DNA of 64,000 nt from Aphrophora alni (taxonomy: Eukaryota; Arthropoda; Insecta; Hemiptera; Aphrophoridae). Below the pieces are notes generated by a model, which was not told the DNA's origin, did not search any database, and saw only the letters and a list, made by a program, of their open reading frames with translations. Positions 62,101 through 64,000 of the stretch are shown here, one piece after another. Position numbers and translations under genes: made by a program. Within the stretch, counting starts at the first letter, position 1. Each line of letters starts with the position of its first letter. Where the stretch lies: positions 107,481,797 to 107,545,796 of the forward strand of contig OY740772.1 in assembly GCA_963513935.1 (NCBI GenBank), given 5' to 3'.

Positions 62101-63473
62101 GAACAAAAGTCAGGGATATATAGAATCAATTGTGATGAATGCGAGTGTTTCTATATAGGGCAAACTGGGAGGCAATTTAAAAAACGATATAAAGAACATC
62201 TTCCAAGTAACAGAGTGGCGTATGCAAAATCTAACTACGCACGCCACATTATAGAAGAAAACCACTCGTATTCTTATTTTGAAAGCAACTTCCATCCAAT
62301 TCACATATGCAAGAAGAGCAAACAAATGGACGCGCTAGAGGAATATGAAATATATAAAGCGCAGTTAAAAAGTCCAGAACATATTATGTTGAATGACCAA
62401 TTGAATTTTAAGTCCAACTTGATGTACGACTTTGCTAGAGGAATAGATAAGAAACACAAACACTAAGCGGTACTGCAGGAAATTTGTATTTGAAAAAAAA
62501 AAAAACTGTTAAAATAATAATATTGACTACTGTGAAATGACCTGGTCTTTTACATTAAATCTAGCTCTCCCCACATTTACCATTCCGCCCTTCAATTCTC
62601 ACCTAAGAGGAAACAGATTAAATACTTGATTTTTTATTTCAATACTTATTACATGTATATACTATCTTTTGTTTCAGTAATGTTGATATCATTCGCAATG
62701 TAAGGTTTCGTTTAATGTTTTAACAGGGTTGGTCCAAGTTGTTGCAGTTAAAACTATTCAAGTAACGGACGATATAGCGGACAAACCTCATCGTTGTATG
62801 ATTTGTTCATCCTCCTTTCGTAAATACAATCACTTGAAAGTACATCTACGGGTGCATACTGGAGAAAAGCCTTTTAAGTGTCACATTTGTACCAGGTATT
62901 TATTCATTTGTATGTTTGAGGATATTAATGAAATTTATGCTAACGAAAAAACTAACAAAATATTTAGTAAATTCTACAATTTTATGTTTGTTTTTTCATT
63001 AAAATGGAGTTCTACCAAGTACGTTCGGTCAATACTGTAAATTGTATGAAATTTATGCTTGTTGTTTGAAAGTTAAAATATTAAATCTTATAATTTTTTA
63101 ATGGAAAATCTTTTTGACTAGCACCTAGTCAATAATTTTTGTTTGTTCTATATTTTGGATTATTTATTTTTTAAATACAATTTATTAATAAATTATTATT
63201 TAATATTATTTATTGCTCATATTTATAAAATGTTTGGCTTTCAGGAGTTTTATATCCAATGGAGTTTTAAAAGGACACATGCGTACACATTTGAACTTAA
63301 AAACTCATAAATGTGAAGATTGTGGTAAATATTTTTCGACTAAAGGCAGCTTACGACGCCACACAGTCCTGCATACTGTTGGTCGACCTTTTCTTTGTCC
63401 TTATTGCAATAAGACTTACAAGACACATTCAAGCTGTCAGAAACATATAGGAACACATAAAGTAGTTATAAGG
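19335..63473 (+). CDS. C2H2 zinc-finger protein gene, 17 exons, 3' end outside window
   Basis: Join of 19335-19467, 26175-26323, 28054-28190, 31591-31795, 37429-37557, 39299-39463, 40866-41009, 45771-45926, 47531-47651, 51286-51434, 54261-54363, 55277-55361, 57861-57993, 60039-60178, 61067-61239, 62727-62895 and 63245-63473. All junctions are GT/AG and the phases chain to exactly 840 codons. Residues 1-208 lack fingers and are rich in Thr, Ser, Leu, Asp and Glu, perhaps a regulatory region. Sixteen C2H2 fingers follow in groups (about 213-354, 370-490, 573-655, 727-835). TGEKPFK linkers occur in exons 8 and 16. It is presumably a nuclear sequence-specific DNA-binding protein. The 'KPS-x-LIRH-x-RIH' fingers recall ZNF236-like proteins, a tentative link. 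Exon 17 ends at a donor, so more exons follow. Confidence 0.92.
19835..20594. mobile_element. Non-autonomous pogo/Tigger-like element, 760 bp
   Basis: Ends CAGTAGAACCCCTCTTAAC and, inverted, CAGTAGAACCTCTGTTAACC are flanked by TA on both sides (19833-19834 and 20595-20596), as in pogo-type Tc1/mariner elements. Repeats of CCGGTTAATCCGAGG lie inside both ends, three in a row on the right. No transposase remains. It is in zinc-finger intron 1. Confidence 0.8.
20333..20488. repeat. Two tandem copies of a 78-bp GC-rich unit
   Basis: The units 20333-20410 and 20411-20488 share GCCGCCGACAATGGGATAC and CTATCGACAAAGT with few differences. They lie inside the pogo-like element and create overlapping open frames (20254-20632) that are not genes. 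Confidence 0.85.
20745..21670. repeat. Cluster of inverted repeats with CCTGGCCAAACCTTTCGTA ends
   Basis: After a (TA)n run, the motif CCTGGCCAAACCTTTC occurs forward near 20783 and 21382 and inverted near 21350 and 21453. The interval 20781-21368 could be one MITE with about 20-bp inverted ends. A separate inverted pair, 21130-21183 and 21607-21660 (GTAATTGTTTACAATTAC), encloses the second set, suggesting nested insertions. Confidence 0.6.
22285..22445. repeat. AT-rich palindromes
   Basis: AATAAAACACAATTTTTT and its complement flank a 9-bp centre at about 22290-22336, followed by more ATATTATTATA-like inverted DNA. Confidence 0.65.
22597..22915. repeat. Tandem repeat, two copies of about 165 bp
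   Basis: Each copy has two CCTGTAGTTCCTTTACTAG blocks, TTACCTTCCCA(A/G)ACC, CTCAAAGGGCGAT and CGATCACACA segments. A short partial copy precedes at 22597. It is in intron 1 with no coding potential. Confidence 0.75.
23012..23042. repeat. Poly-A run (31 bp)
   Basis: Uninterrupted A tract, possibly the tail of an old retroelement; no body recognised upstream. Confidence 0.85.
23043..24960. other. Intron 1 interior, nothing recognised
   Basis: AT-rich DNA with a C-run at 23337-23350 and a retroelement-like A-rich tail near 24460-24485. No coding motif. Confidence 0.4.
24965..25150. repeat. Direct repeat TTTGTTTTTAAGCTA...
   Basis: Copies at about 24967-25025 and 25091-25147 share TTTGTTTTTAAGCTA and TTAGCTGAA(A/C)TAGAA. 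This is a small tandem duplication next to the palindrome. Confidence 0.65.
25206..25604. repeat. Near-perfect 195-bp-arm palindrome with GAAACGTC motifs
   Basis: The arms 25206-25400 and 25417-25604 are inverted copies with few mismatches around a 16-bp centre, far more GC-rich than surroundings. The right arm has CCCGAAACGTCGGC after a CTGTAAAG; the left arm has the degenerate complement. The layout matches other inverted pairs here that carry hammerhead-like motifs, so a Penelope-like terminal repeat is proposed. The open frame 25377-25727 is incidental. Confidence 0.75.
25605..26174. other. Intron 1 end
   Basis: Nothing recognised before the exon 2 acceptor. Confidence 0.4.
26175..26323 (+). 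CDS. Zinc-finger gene exon 2
   Basis: The acceptor is TTTGTTACAG and the donor GTAATA. It completes an Asp codon and reads [17 protein letters not shown] and onward to IDPSQ. No domain; hydrophobic and acidic residues alternate. Confidence 0.82.
26640..26910 (-). mobile_element. Possible LINE C-terminal remnant
   Basis: On the minus strand a frame has [15 protein letters not shown] and, in another frame, [13 protein letters not shown] residues resembling LINE polyprotein ends. It is highly decayed and the assignment is weak. Confidence 0.25.
26938..27035 (+). mobile_element. Mariner transposase fragment
   Basis: One plus-strand frame reads [19 protein letters not shown], matching the '[10 protein letters not shown]' motif that holds the third catalytic residue of mariner transposases. 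Nothing upstream remains. Confidence 0.55.
27213..27296. repeat. Compound (CA)n(TA)n microsatellite
   Basis: About 25 CA units (27213-27262) followed by about 17 TA units, in intron 2. Confidence 0.95.
27297..28053. other. Intron 2 remainder
   Basis: AT-rich DNA with a run of T at 27539-27551. Short frames in both directions look random. Confidence 0.4.
28054..28190 (+). CDS. Zinc-finger gene exon 3
   Basis: The acceptor is CATTTTTAG and the donor TT|GTAAGT. It reads [17 protein letters not shown] and a Thr/Asp-rich tail ending PTRHL, whose last codon is split. It resembles activation-type sequence but has no named domain. Confidence 0.85.
28677..29186 (-). mobile_element. GTGGCC-ended MITE, copy 3
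   Basis: The ends are GTGGCCCAGCCAAGGAG and GACGGTCAC, flanked by AATAC on both sides (28672-28676 and 29187-29191). It is inverted relative to the copies at 37860 and 42352. The interior includes an AAGGGGGGAGAGACGAG stretch matching the C-rich stretch of the other copies. No transposase. Confidence 0.75.
29699..30614 (-). mobile_element. Decayed mariner transposon
   Basis: Inverted ends CAAGGGCTGTTTAGAAAGTA and CAAGGGCCGTTCGTAAAGTA are flanked by TA on both sides. Minus-strand fragments follow mariner order: [20 protein letters not shown] and [10 protein letters not shown] of the helix-turn-helix part, then [18 protein letters not shown] and [14 protein letters not shown] of the C-terminus. 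The catalytic middle is deleted and frames are broken. It is 916 bp against about 1.3 kb for an intact element, and lies in intron 3. Confidence 0.82.
30617..31590. other. Intron 3 end
   Basis: AT-rich; nothing recognised before the exon 4 acceptor. Confidence 0.4.
31591..31795 (+). CDS. Zinc-finger gene exon 4
   Basis: The acceptor is TGTTTATAG and the donor GTAAAT. It reads [19 protein letters not shown] to LPPLRE, acidic overall. The following intron 4 (5.6 kb) holds two piggyBac remnants. Confidence 0.88.
31796..32241. other. Intron 4 start
   Basis: AT-rich sequence up to the TTAA (32238-32241) that borders the first piggyBac remnant. Confidence 0.4.
33335..33715. repeat. Diverged tandem repeat, about three copies of 150-165 bp
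   Basis: Each copy has a CATACAA(T/G)TT(G/A)TAAT-like segment followed by GAGTGAATGTAA and an ACAGAGT(G/T)TTT block. It lies in the 5' part of the piggyBac remnant. Confidence 0.55.
33781..34107 (+). pseudogene. N-terminal fragment of a piggyBac-like transposase
   Basis: A 108-codon open frame starting at TTG (probably a mutated ATG) with [31 protein letters not shown] and [17 protein letters not shown]. Such acidic Ser/Asp-rich N-termini are usual in piggyBac transposases. It ends at a stop after a Pro-rich turn, with no catalytic region behind it. Confidence 0.6.
34200..34485. repeat. Direct repeat of about 100 bp
   Basis: TAGCAACTTTTATCCACAAA and AATACTTGAAAAAAT occur near 34208 and 34389, followed by TTGTATGGTGTACATTAC or TTGTATGTTGTACATTAC. 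This is a segmental duplication in the piggyBac remnant. Confidence 0.7.
35245..37076 (+). mobile_element. Second piggyBac-like remnant, 1832 bp
   Basis: The ends are CCCTTTGCAATCG and its exact complement CGATTGCAAAGGG. The right flank is TTAA (37077-37080) and the left is GTAA, one base off. Subterminal palindromic units GTCCAGTNNNACTGGAC occur at both ends. The transposase has lost its N-terminal part and carries in-frame breaks. It lies 231 bp after the other piggyBac remnant. Confidence 0.85.
35579..36590 (+). pseudogene. C-terminal half of a piggyBac-like transposase, broken
   Basis: 35579-36112 reads open: [19 protein letters not shown], then [18 protein letters not shown] with the second catalytic Asp, then [16 protein letters not shown]. 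After a stop, another frame continues [17 protein letters not shown] (third Asp) to a TGA near KSIKWW, then [20 protein letters not shown] final piece has the Cys-rich tail [20 protein letters not shown] and [10 protein letters not shown]. The first catalytic Asp region is missing. Clearly inactive. Confidence 0.85.
37429..37557 (+). CDS. Zinc-finger gene exon 5 (finger 1, first half of finger 2)
   Basis: The acceptor is TTGTTTCAG and the donor GTAAGT. It starts [12 protein letters not shown], a full C2H2 finger, then [11 protein letters not shown], where finger 2 is cut by the intron. Confidence 0.92.
37558..37854. other. Intron 5 start
   Basis: Nothing recognised before the MITE target duplication. 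Confidence 0.35.
37860..38394 (+). mobile_element. GTGGCC-ended MITE, copy 1, 535 bp
   Basis: It begins TGTGGCCGTCGCCCAC, ends CTTGGCTGGGCCAC and is flanked by ACTTT at both sides (37855-37859 and 38395-38399). It contains GATGAGGATGCAGTCTCAGG and a CTCTCCCCCCCC run. It shares sequence along its length with the copies at 42352-42845 and, inverted, 28677-29186. Confidence 0.78.
38400..39298. other. Intron 5 remainder
   Basis: AT-rich; a pyrimidine-rich CTCTC stretch at 38970-39060. No coding motif. Confidence 0.4.
39299..39463 (+). CDS. Zinc-finger gene exon 6 (end of finger 2, finger 3, start of finger 4)
   Basis: The acceptor is TTGTTACAG and the donor GTAGGT. It begins [10 protein letters not shown], supplying the two His of finger 2, then [20 protein letters not shown] and [11 protein letters not shown]. 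Confidence 0.92.
39575..40335 (+). repeat. Dispersed repeat, copy A
   Basis: It shares, in order, ACTTACCCAGCCCCATCATA, TACACAGGTTTTGTGAAC, GGCTGCCATTTTG, CACTGTAGTCCTCTATA and TATCGAAAATTACTTT with copy B (42235-43455). It has no coding capacity and no recognised ends, so its class is unknown. It lies in intron 6. Confidence 0.7.
40449..40494. repeat. (TA)n microsatellite, 46 bp
   Basis: Uninterrupted TA dinucleotides in intron 6. The rest of 40336-40865 is AT-rich intron with nothing recognised. Confidence 0.95.
40866..41009 (+). CDS. Zinc-finger gene exon 7 (end of finger 4, finger 5)
   Basis: The acceptor is TTCCTCAG and the donor GTAATT. It begins [10 protein letters not shown], completing finger 4, then a linker and [20 protein letters not shown] with its second His. 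The next intron is 4.8 kb. Confidence 0.92.
41115..41730 (-). mobile_element. Penelope-like element 3' end: endonuclease remnant plus hammerhead-type tail
   Basis: On the minus strand 41600-41375 gives [29 protein letters not shown] and [11 protein letters not shown], the C-terminal part of Penelope GIY-YIG endonucleases, with one frame break. About 130-250 bp further in the same direction come GTGTATCACTGAAGAGG and GAACGCGTCTGATAC, a degraded copy of the hammerhead-like tail that is intact at 59279-59423, then the shared TGTTTGTTATACTGTA end. So the tail and the endonuclease belong to one family. Confidence 0.72.
41738..42127 (-). other. Unidentified 129-codon open frame
   Basis: It starts with ATG and encodes a basic, hydrophobic protein with Cys residues in [16 protein letters not shown] and a [14 protein letters not shown] segment. 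I do not recognise it. Being in intron 7 between a Penelope-like remnant and a dispersed repeat, it may be transposon debris or chance. Confidence 0.3.
42235..43455 (+). repeat. Dispersed repeat, copy B, interrupted by a MITE
   Basis: It matches copy A on both sides of 42352-42845: ACTTACCCAGCCCCATCATA at the left, then TACACAAGTTTTCTGAAC, GGCTGCCATTTTG and ACTATAGTCCCCTATAT to the right. The inserted piece is a GTGGCC-ended MITE, so this repeat is older than that insertion. Confidence 0.72.
42352..42845 (+). mobile_element. GTGGCC-ended MITE, copy 2, nested in a repeat
   Basis: It starts TGTGGCCATTGCC and ends ACAAGGGCCAC, with GTCAGGATGTCGACG and CTCCCCCTCCCCCCCTCC inside, matching copies 1 and 3. 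No clear target duplication (CAAGT left, GTCAA right). Confidence 0.72.
43845..44550. mobile_element. Candidate TTAA-flanked MITE, 706 bp
   Basis: TTAA occurs on both sides (43841-43844 and 44551-44554), with ends CCCTTCAATG and, inverted, CCGCTCAACC that are only loosely similar. A GC-richer start holds CATGGTTTGCGCCATGCCG. It could be a decayed piggyBac-type MITE, or coincidence, since TTAA is frequent here. Confidence 0.4.
44610..45680 (-). mobile_element. 5'-truncated LINE (CR1/jockey-type), 3' end
   Basis: A minus-strand frame 45624-45079 (181 codons, open to its stop) reads [33 protein letters not shown] and [17 protein letters not shown], the conserved region after the reverse-transcriptase palm in CR1/jockey-like LINEs. 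The AT-rich DNA from 45078 to about 44610 is its presumed 3' untranslated tail, ending in a TTTTTATTTTCC tract. The polymerase and endonuclease are absent. It lies in intron 7. Confidence 0.78.
45771..45926 (+). CDS. Zinc-finger gene exon 8 (finger 6)
   Basis: The acceptor is TTGATTTAAG and the donor GTAAGA. A basic lead-in is followed by [20 protein letters not shown], a finger with four residues between its Cys pair, and it ends TGEKPFK exactly before the next finger's first Cys. Confidence 0.92.
46203..46779. repeat. Foldback element, two arms of about 270 bp
   Basis: The arms 46203-46475 and 46510-46779 are inverted copies at roughly 85 percent by eye: GTTCAGTTTTTAGAAGG against GTCCAGTTTTTGGAAG, GGTTAACCAAATTTATTAC in both, and AATCAATGACTAACAAA beside a short centre. 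Without transposase or clear target duplication it is an unclassified foldback. It lies in intron 8. Confidence 0.8.
46780..47530. other. Intron 8 remainder
   Basis: AT-rich; an A-rich AATAAATAAATAAAAG tail near 47148 hints at an old retroelement end. Nothing else. Confidence 0.4.
47531..47651 (+). CDS. Zinc-finger gene exon 9 (finger 7, start of finger 8)
   Basis: The acceptor is TGTTTTCAG and the donor G|GTAAAC. It opens on the first Cys of finger 7, [18 protein letters not shown], and stops inside finger 8 after [11 protein letters not shown]. Confidence 0.92.
47652..48757. other. Intron 9 start
   Basis: No repeat structure or coding motif recognised. Confidence 0.4.
48758..49027. mobile_element. 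Small MITE, 270 bp, with 50-bp inverted ends
   Basis: GTCTCGTGGTCTAATTA and CATAAAGGCTAC appear at the left and, inverted, at the right. CTATA flanks both sides (48753-48757 and 49028-49032), a likely 5-bp target duplication. No coding capacity. Confidence 0.75.
49017..49290. repeat. Inverted repeat with ACGACGTTTCGGG motifs (Penelope-like tail pair)
   Basis: The left arm 49029-49112 and right arm 49188-49274 are inverted copies: TTATTATACATTTTT, GACATTTGCCATCATTTGTG and CACGACGTTTCGGGAATAAG. On the minus strand the left arm reads TTGATAA, a stem CGGGAAT...ATTCCCG, then AAACGTC, which fits a degenerate hammerhead with an extended stem II. It directly abuts the MITE at 48758-49027. Confidence 0.6.
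49317..49900 (-). mobile_element. LINE fragment: end of endonuclease and linker
   Basis: A minus-strand frame has [18 protein letters not shown] (near 49735-49790), matching the LINE endonuclease motif 'LGIYRPP', then [10 protein letters not shown] where 'GDFNI' is expected. The frame 49598-49317 has [14 protein letters not shown] and [16 protein letters not shown], the linker before the polymerase. It is decayed and truncated. Confidence 0.6.
49901..51010. other. Intron 9 interior, possibly more LINE debris
   Basis: No clear coding motif; some minus-strand pieces may continue the LINE fragment. Confidence 0.3.
51020..51110. repeat. Short dispersed repeat, copy 1
   Basis: TAGTCTTGGGTTA, ACTCTCTTT and TTGATCAACTCTTGT recur in the same order near 63680-63745. 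Class unknown. Confidence 0.55.
51286..51434 (+). CDS. Zinc-finger gene exon 10 (end of finger 8, finger 9)
   Basis: The acceptor is CCTTCTAG and the donor GTAATT. It starts [11 protein letters not shown], then [20 protein letters not shown] and its second His, ending SNNK. Confidence 0.9.
51435..52080. other. Intron 10 start
   Basis: AT-rich; nothing recognised. A short (CA)n run follows at 52080-52097. Confidence 0.4.
52085..52313 (+). mobile_element. Mariner-like (DUF4817/DDE) transposase fragment
   Basis: The open frame reads [39 protein letters not shown] and [14 protein letters not shown], matching the central DDE region ('NVWAGIIGD', 'LPELLEDVPL') of transposases of the type also decayed at 8905-10512. 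Nothing remains on either side. Confidence 0.62.
52314..53710. other. Intron 10 interior
   Basis: Very AT-rich with several AATAAA-like tails (for example near 53105); no coding motif. Confidence 0.4.
53714..54112. repeat. Inverted repeat with GAAACGCGTC motifs (Penelope-like tail pair)
   Basis: The arms 53714-53862 and 53957-54112 are nearly identical inverted copies. The right arm reads GACTGACAAATAGTC, GAAACGCGTCATATAAG; the left carries its complement. GAAACGCGTC is the 3' half of a hammerhead core, but the expected CTGANGA is CTGACAA and stem II is short, so activity is doubtful. It lies in intron 10, 148 bp before exon 11. Confidence 0.65.
54261..54363 (+). CDS. Zinc-finger gene exon 11 (linker)
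   Basis: The acceptor is AAATTCTAG and the donor G|GTAAGT. It encodes 34 codons of polar, acidic linker starting [11 protein letters not shown] with no finger. Support is from splice sites and chained phase rather than homology. Confidence 0.75.
54364..55276. other. Intron 11
   Basis: AT-rich intron with a G-run at 55169-55179; nothing recognised. Confidence 0.4.
55277..55361 (+). CDS. Zinc-finger gene exon 12 (linker)
   Basis: The acceptor is ATTTTTATAG and the donor G|GTAAAT. A short 85-bp exon encodes [17 protein letters not shown] and MEDGTI; phase matches both neighbours. No domain. Confidence 0.72.
55430..56300 (-). mobile_element. Decayed LINE reverse transcriptase (RTE/endonuclease-RT type)
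   Basis: Minus-strand reading gives [14 protein letters not shown] and [20 protein letters not shown] (near 56130-56240), a reverse-transcriptase palm block, then, after a gap where the YADD box should be, [20 protein letters not shown] and [15 protein letters not shown] and the C-terminal region [10 protein letters not shown] (55757-55506). Another frame continues [13 protein letters not shown]. Order and spacing fit this class of LINE. The catalytic box is deleted. It lies in intron 12. Confidence 0.78.
56515..57020. repeat. Inverted repeat with hammerhead-like arms (Penelope-like tail pair)
   Basis: The arms 56515-56655 and 56882-57020 are almost identical inverted copies. The right arm reads CCCTCCGATGATGATAACC and TTATCGAAATGTACATCAGGG: stem I CCCT/AGGG, core CGATGA (expected CTGATGA), stem II GATAAC/GTTATC, GAAA, then stem III TGT/ACA and a cleavable ATC. 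One core base differs from consensus. It interrupts DNA that otherwise looks like LINE remnant on both sides. Confidence 0.7.
57400..57720 (-). mobile_element. Possible upstream part of the LINE at 55430-56300
   Basis: A minus-strand frame gives [17 protein letters not shown] near 57590-57650, reminiscent of the linker between endonuclease and polymerase in RTE-type LINEs. If so, the inverted repeat 56515-57020 inserted into this LINE. Weak evidence. Confidence 0.3.
57861..57993 (+). CDS. Zinc-finger gene exon 13 (finger 10)
   Basis: The acceptor is CTTGTTTAG and the donor GTAAAT. A basic lead-in [10 protein letters not shown], then [20 protein letters not shown] and REKPFK, cut at the same position as exon 8. 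Confidence 0.92.
57994..59100. other. Intron 13 start
   Basis: AT-rich DNA; nothing recognised up to the poly-T run. Confidence 0.4.
59106..59137. repeat. Poly-T run (32 bp)
   Basis: Uninterrupted T tract about 90 bp before the hammerhead inverted repeat. Confidence 0.9.
59279..59323 (-). ncRNA. Candidate minimal hammerhead ribozyme (minus-strand copy)
   Basis: In RNA sense: stem I GUAUCA, core CUGAAGA, stem II GACGAC/GUCGUU with loop CUU (one G unpaired before it), GAAAC, then GCGUC and stem I return strand UGAUAC. Stem I pairs perfectly over 6 bp, the core fits CUGANGA...GAAA, and cleavage would follow GUC. The very short stem III (ACGCGU is self-complementary) is typical of Penelope ribozymes, which may act as dimers. 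Catalysis is inferred. Confidence 0.68.
59379..59423 (+). ncRNA. Candidate minimal hammerhead ribozyme (plus-strand copy)
   Basis: Same layout as the opposite arm: GUAUCA, CUGAAGA, stem II around GAC CUU GUC, GAAAC, GUGUC, UGAUAC. Compared with the minus copy, stem II has two substitutions that shorten it to about 4-5 pairs, and GCGUC is GUGUC, so it is probably weaker. Confidence 0.58.
59477..60038. other. Intron 13 end
   Basis: Nothing recognised before the exon 14 acceptor. Confidence 0.4.
60039..60178 (+). CDS. Zinc-finger gene exon 14 (finger 11, most of finger 12)
   Basis: The acceptor is TTTGTTACAG and the donor CA|GTAAGT. It opens on [20 protein letters not shown], then [18 protein letters not shown]; the last His is in the next exon. 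Confidence 0.92.
60179..61066. other. Intron 14
   Basis: AT-rich; no coding motif or repeat recognised. Confidence 0.4.
61067..61239 (+). CDS. Zinc-finger gene exon 15 (last His of finger 12 and linker)
   Basis: The acceptor is AATTTTTCAG and the donor G|GTAAAT. It reads [15 protein letters not shown], then an acidic Asn-rich linker to [10 protein letters not shown]. Confidence 0.88.
61240..61860. other. Intron 15 start
   Basis: AT-rich; nothing recognised before the Penelope-like piece. Confidence 0.4.
61886..61920 (-). ncRNA. Candidate hammerhead motif beside a Penelope endonuclease
   Basis: Minus-strand sense: CUGAAGA, then U and stem II GGAA/UUCC with loop CGAG, GAAAC, GCGUC. The core is consensus, but the flanks form at best a weak stem I. 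It points away from the endonuclease frame at 61969-62466, as expected if an inverted tail is joined to a truncated element. Confidence 0.5.
61969..62466 (+). pseudogene. Penelope-like GIY-YIG endonuclease domain, 5'-truncated
   Basis: The open frame reads [16 protein letters not shown], then [16 protein letters not shown] and [19 protein letters not shown], then [14 protein letters not shown], and ends RGIDKKHKH and TAA. SGIY and YIGQTGR are the nuclease core, and the PLE-type lead-in and Cys pair (CDECEC) match Penelope elements, which use this domain for target nicking. The reverse transcriptase that should precede it is missing. No stop interrupts the domain, so the insertion may be young. 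It lies in intron 15. Confidence 0.85.
62727..62895 (+). CDS. Zinc-finger gene exon 16 (finger 13, start of finger 14)
   Basis: The acceptor is TTTTAACAG and the donor AG|GTATTT. A linker is followed by [26 protein letters not shown] and CHICTR, where finger 14 is split. Confidence 0.92.
63245..63473 (+). CDS. Zinc-finger gene exon 17 (end of finger 14, fingers 15 and 16)
   Basis: The acceptor is TGGCTTTCAG and the donor AGG|GTAAGC. It reads [35 protein letters not shown] and [20 protein letters not shown] with final His. It ends in phase 0; the gene continues beyond base 64000. Confidence 0.92.
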
Positions 63474-64000
63474 GTAAGCTTTCTTTCTTCCAATATATAT
63501 ATATTGTATTAACATTTATGAAATCATTACTTTTCTAAATACTTATGTCTTTGATTCAACCACTTGTACAATACACCAGTTTTATCAGACAGTTGTAACA
63601 ACCAATAACTTATTAGCAAAAGCAGTATAATTTTGTTTCTAATGAGAGAACTTAGCTGAATGTATACATTTTTCATCTAGTCTTGGGTTACATTCCTCTC
63701 TTTCACCTTTCCTATCAAGTCTCTTTTGATCAACTCTTGTTCTTTTCTGATCCTGATTCTATTAGAGGTCTCTTTATTTTATGCTCTTTTCTTCCTATTT
63801 TATAATGTAATAGTGGCCGAAAAGTTTTTTTTCTCTTTAAACAACAACAAAGAATAATTTTGTTTTTAAAGTTCACAAAGAGGTATAGCTTGGTTAGGTT
63901 AGCAAATCCTTCCTAGATTCAAATTCAGAATATTTAAAATACGATAGGCTCTCTAGGAGCATCATTGGAAAGAACCTGACAAGATGCGTACTTTTCCCAG
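63474..64000. other. Start of intron 17 with a dispersed repeat
   Basis: The intron after exon 17 contains, near 63680-63745, the repeat also present at 51020-51110 (TAGTCTTGGGTTA, TTGATCAACTCTTGT). The window ends in TTTTCCCAG, which could be an acceptor, but this cannot be judged. Confidence 0.4.

Overview
The window looks like an AT-rich, intron-rich and heavily transposon-loaded insect chromosome segment. The evidence is a laccase-like multicopper oxidase of arthropod type, GT/AG introns of 0.1-7 kb, and insect-typical piggyBac, mariner, pogo, hAT, LINE and Penelope-like sequences. A hemipteran is my guess only; the species cannot be named from the sequence. No bacterial, organellar, rRNA, tRNA or CRISPR feature was seen.

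Two host genes lie in tandem on the + strand. (1) The 3' two thirds of a multicopper oxidase gene (283-10944) has seven exons whose phases chain exactly and which keep the copper-ligand motifs HAIHLHG and HCHFAYH. The 5' exons lie left of the window. (2) A 17-exon C2H2 zinc-finger gene (19335-63473) runs off the right edge. Its exons join in frame to 840 codons: an acidic, hydroxyl-rich N-terminus of about 208 residues followed by 16 fingers in small groups. Its 'KPS-x-LIRH...EKPFK' fingers resemble ZNF236-type proteins.

Between and inside these genes are mobile elements in many states. An open piggyBac transposase gene (15209-17299, DDD triad present) sits between matching terminal repeats at 14770-17942. 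Two decayed piggyBac elements lie only 231 bp apart in zinc-finger intron 4 (32242-35013 and 35245-37076). There is a hAT-type MITE with a perfect 8-bp target duplication (3577-4390), mariner and pogo remnants, LINE fragments of at least two lineages, and a three-copy unclassified MITE family, one copy of which is nested in another repeat.

The most unusual theme is Penelope-like retroelement debris. It includes a reverse-transcriptase relic (about 860-2100, - strand), two GIY-YIG endonuclease remnants (41360-41730 on -, 61969-62466 on +) and several large inverted repeats. Each arm of these carries a GAAAC-GUC or related segment that fits, well or poorly, a minimal hammerhead ribozyme. The best copies are the two arms at 59279-59323 and 59379-59423, where core, stem I and stem II can all be drawn.

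The two host genes show no evident functional link. The zinc-finger gene is presumably a nuclear DNA-binding protein and the oxidase an extracellular or secreted enzyme. The remaining sequence is intronic or intergenic, AT-rich, and mostly unassignable by eye.
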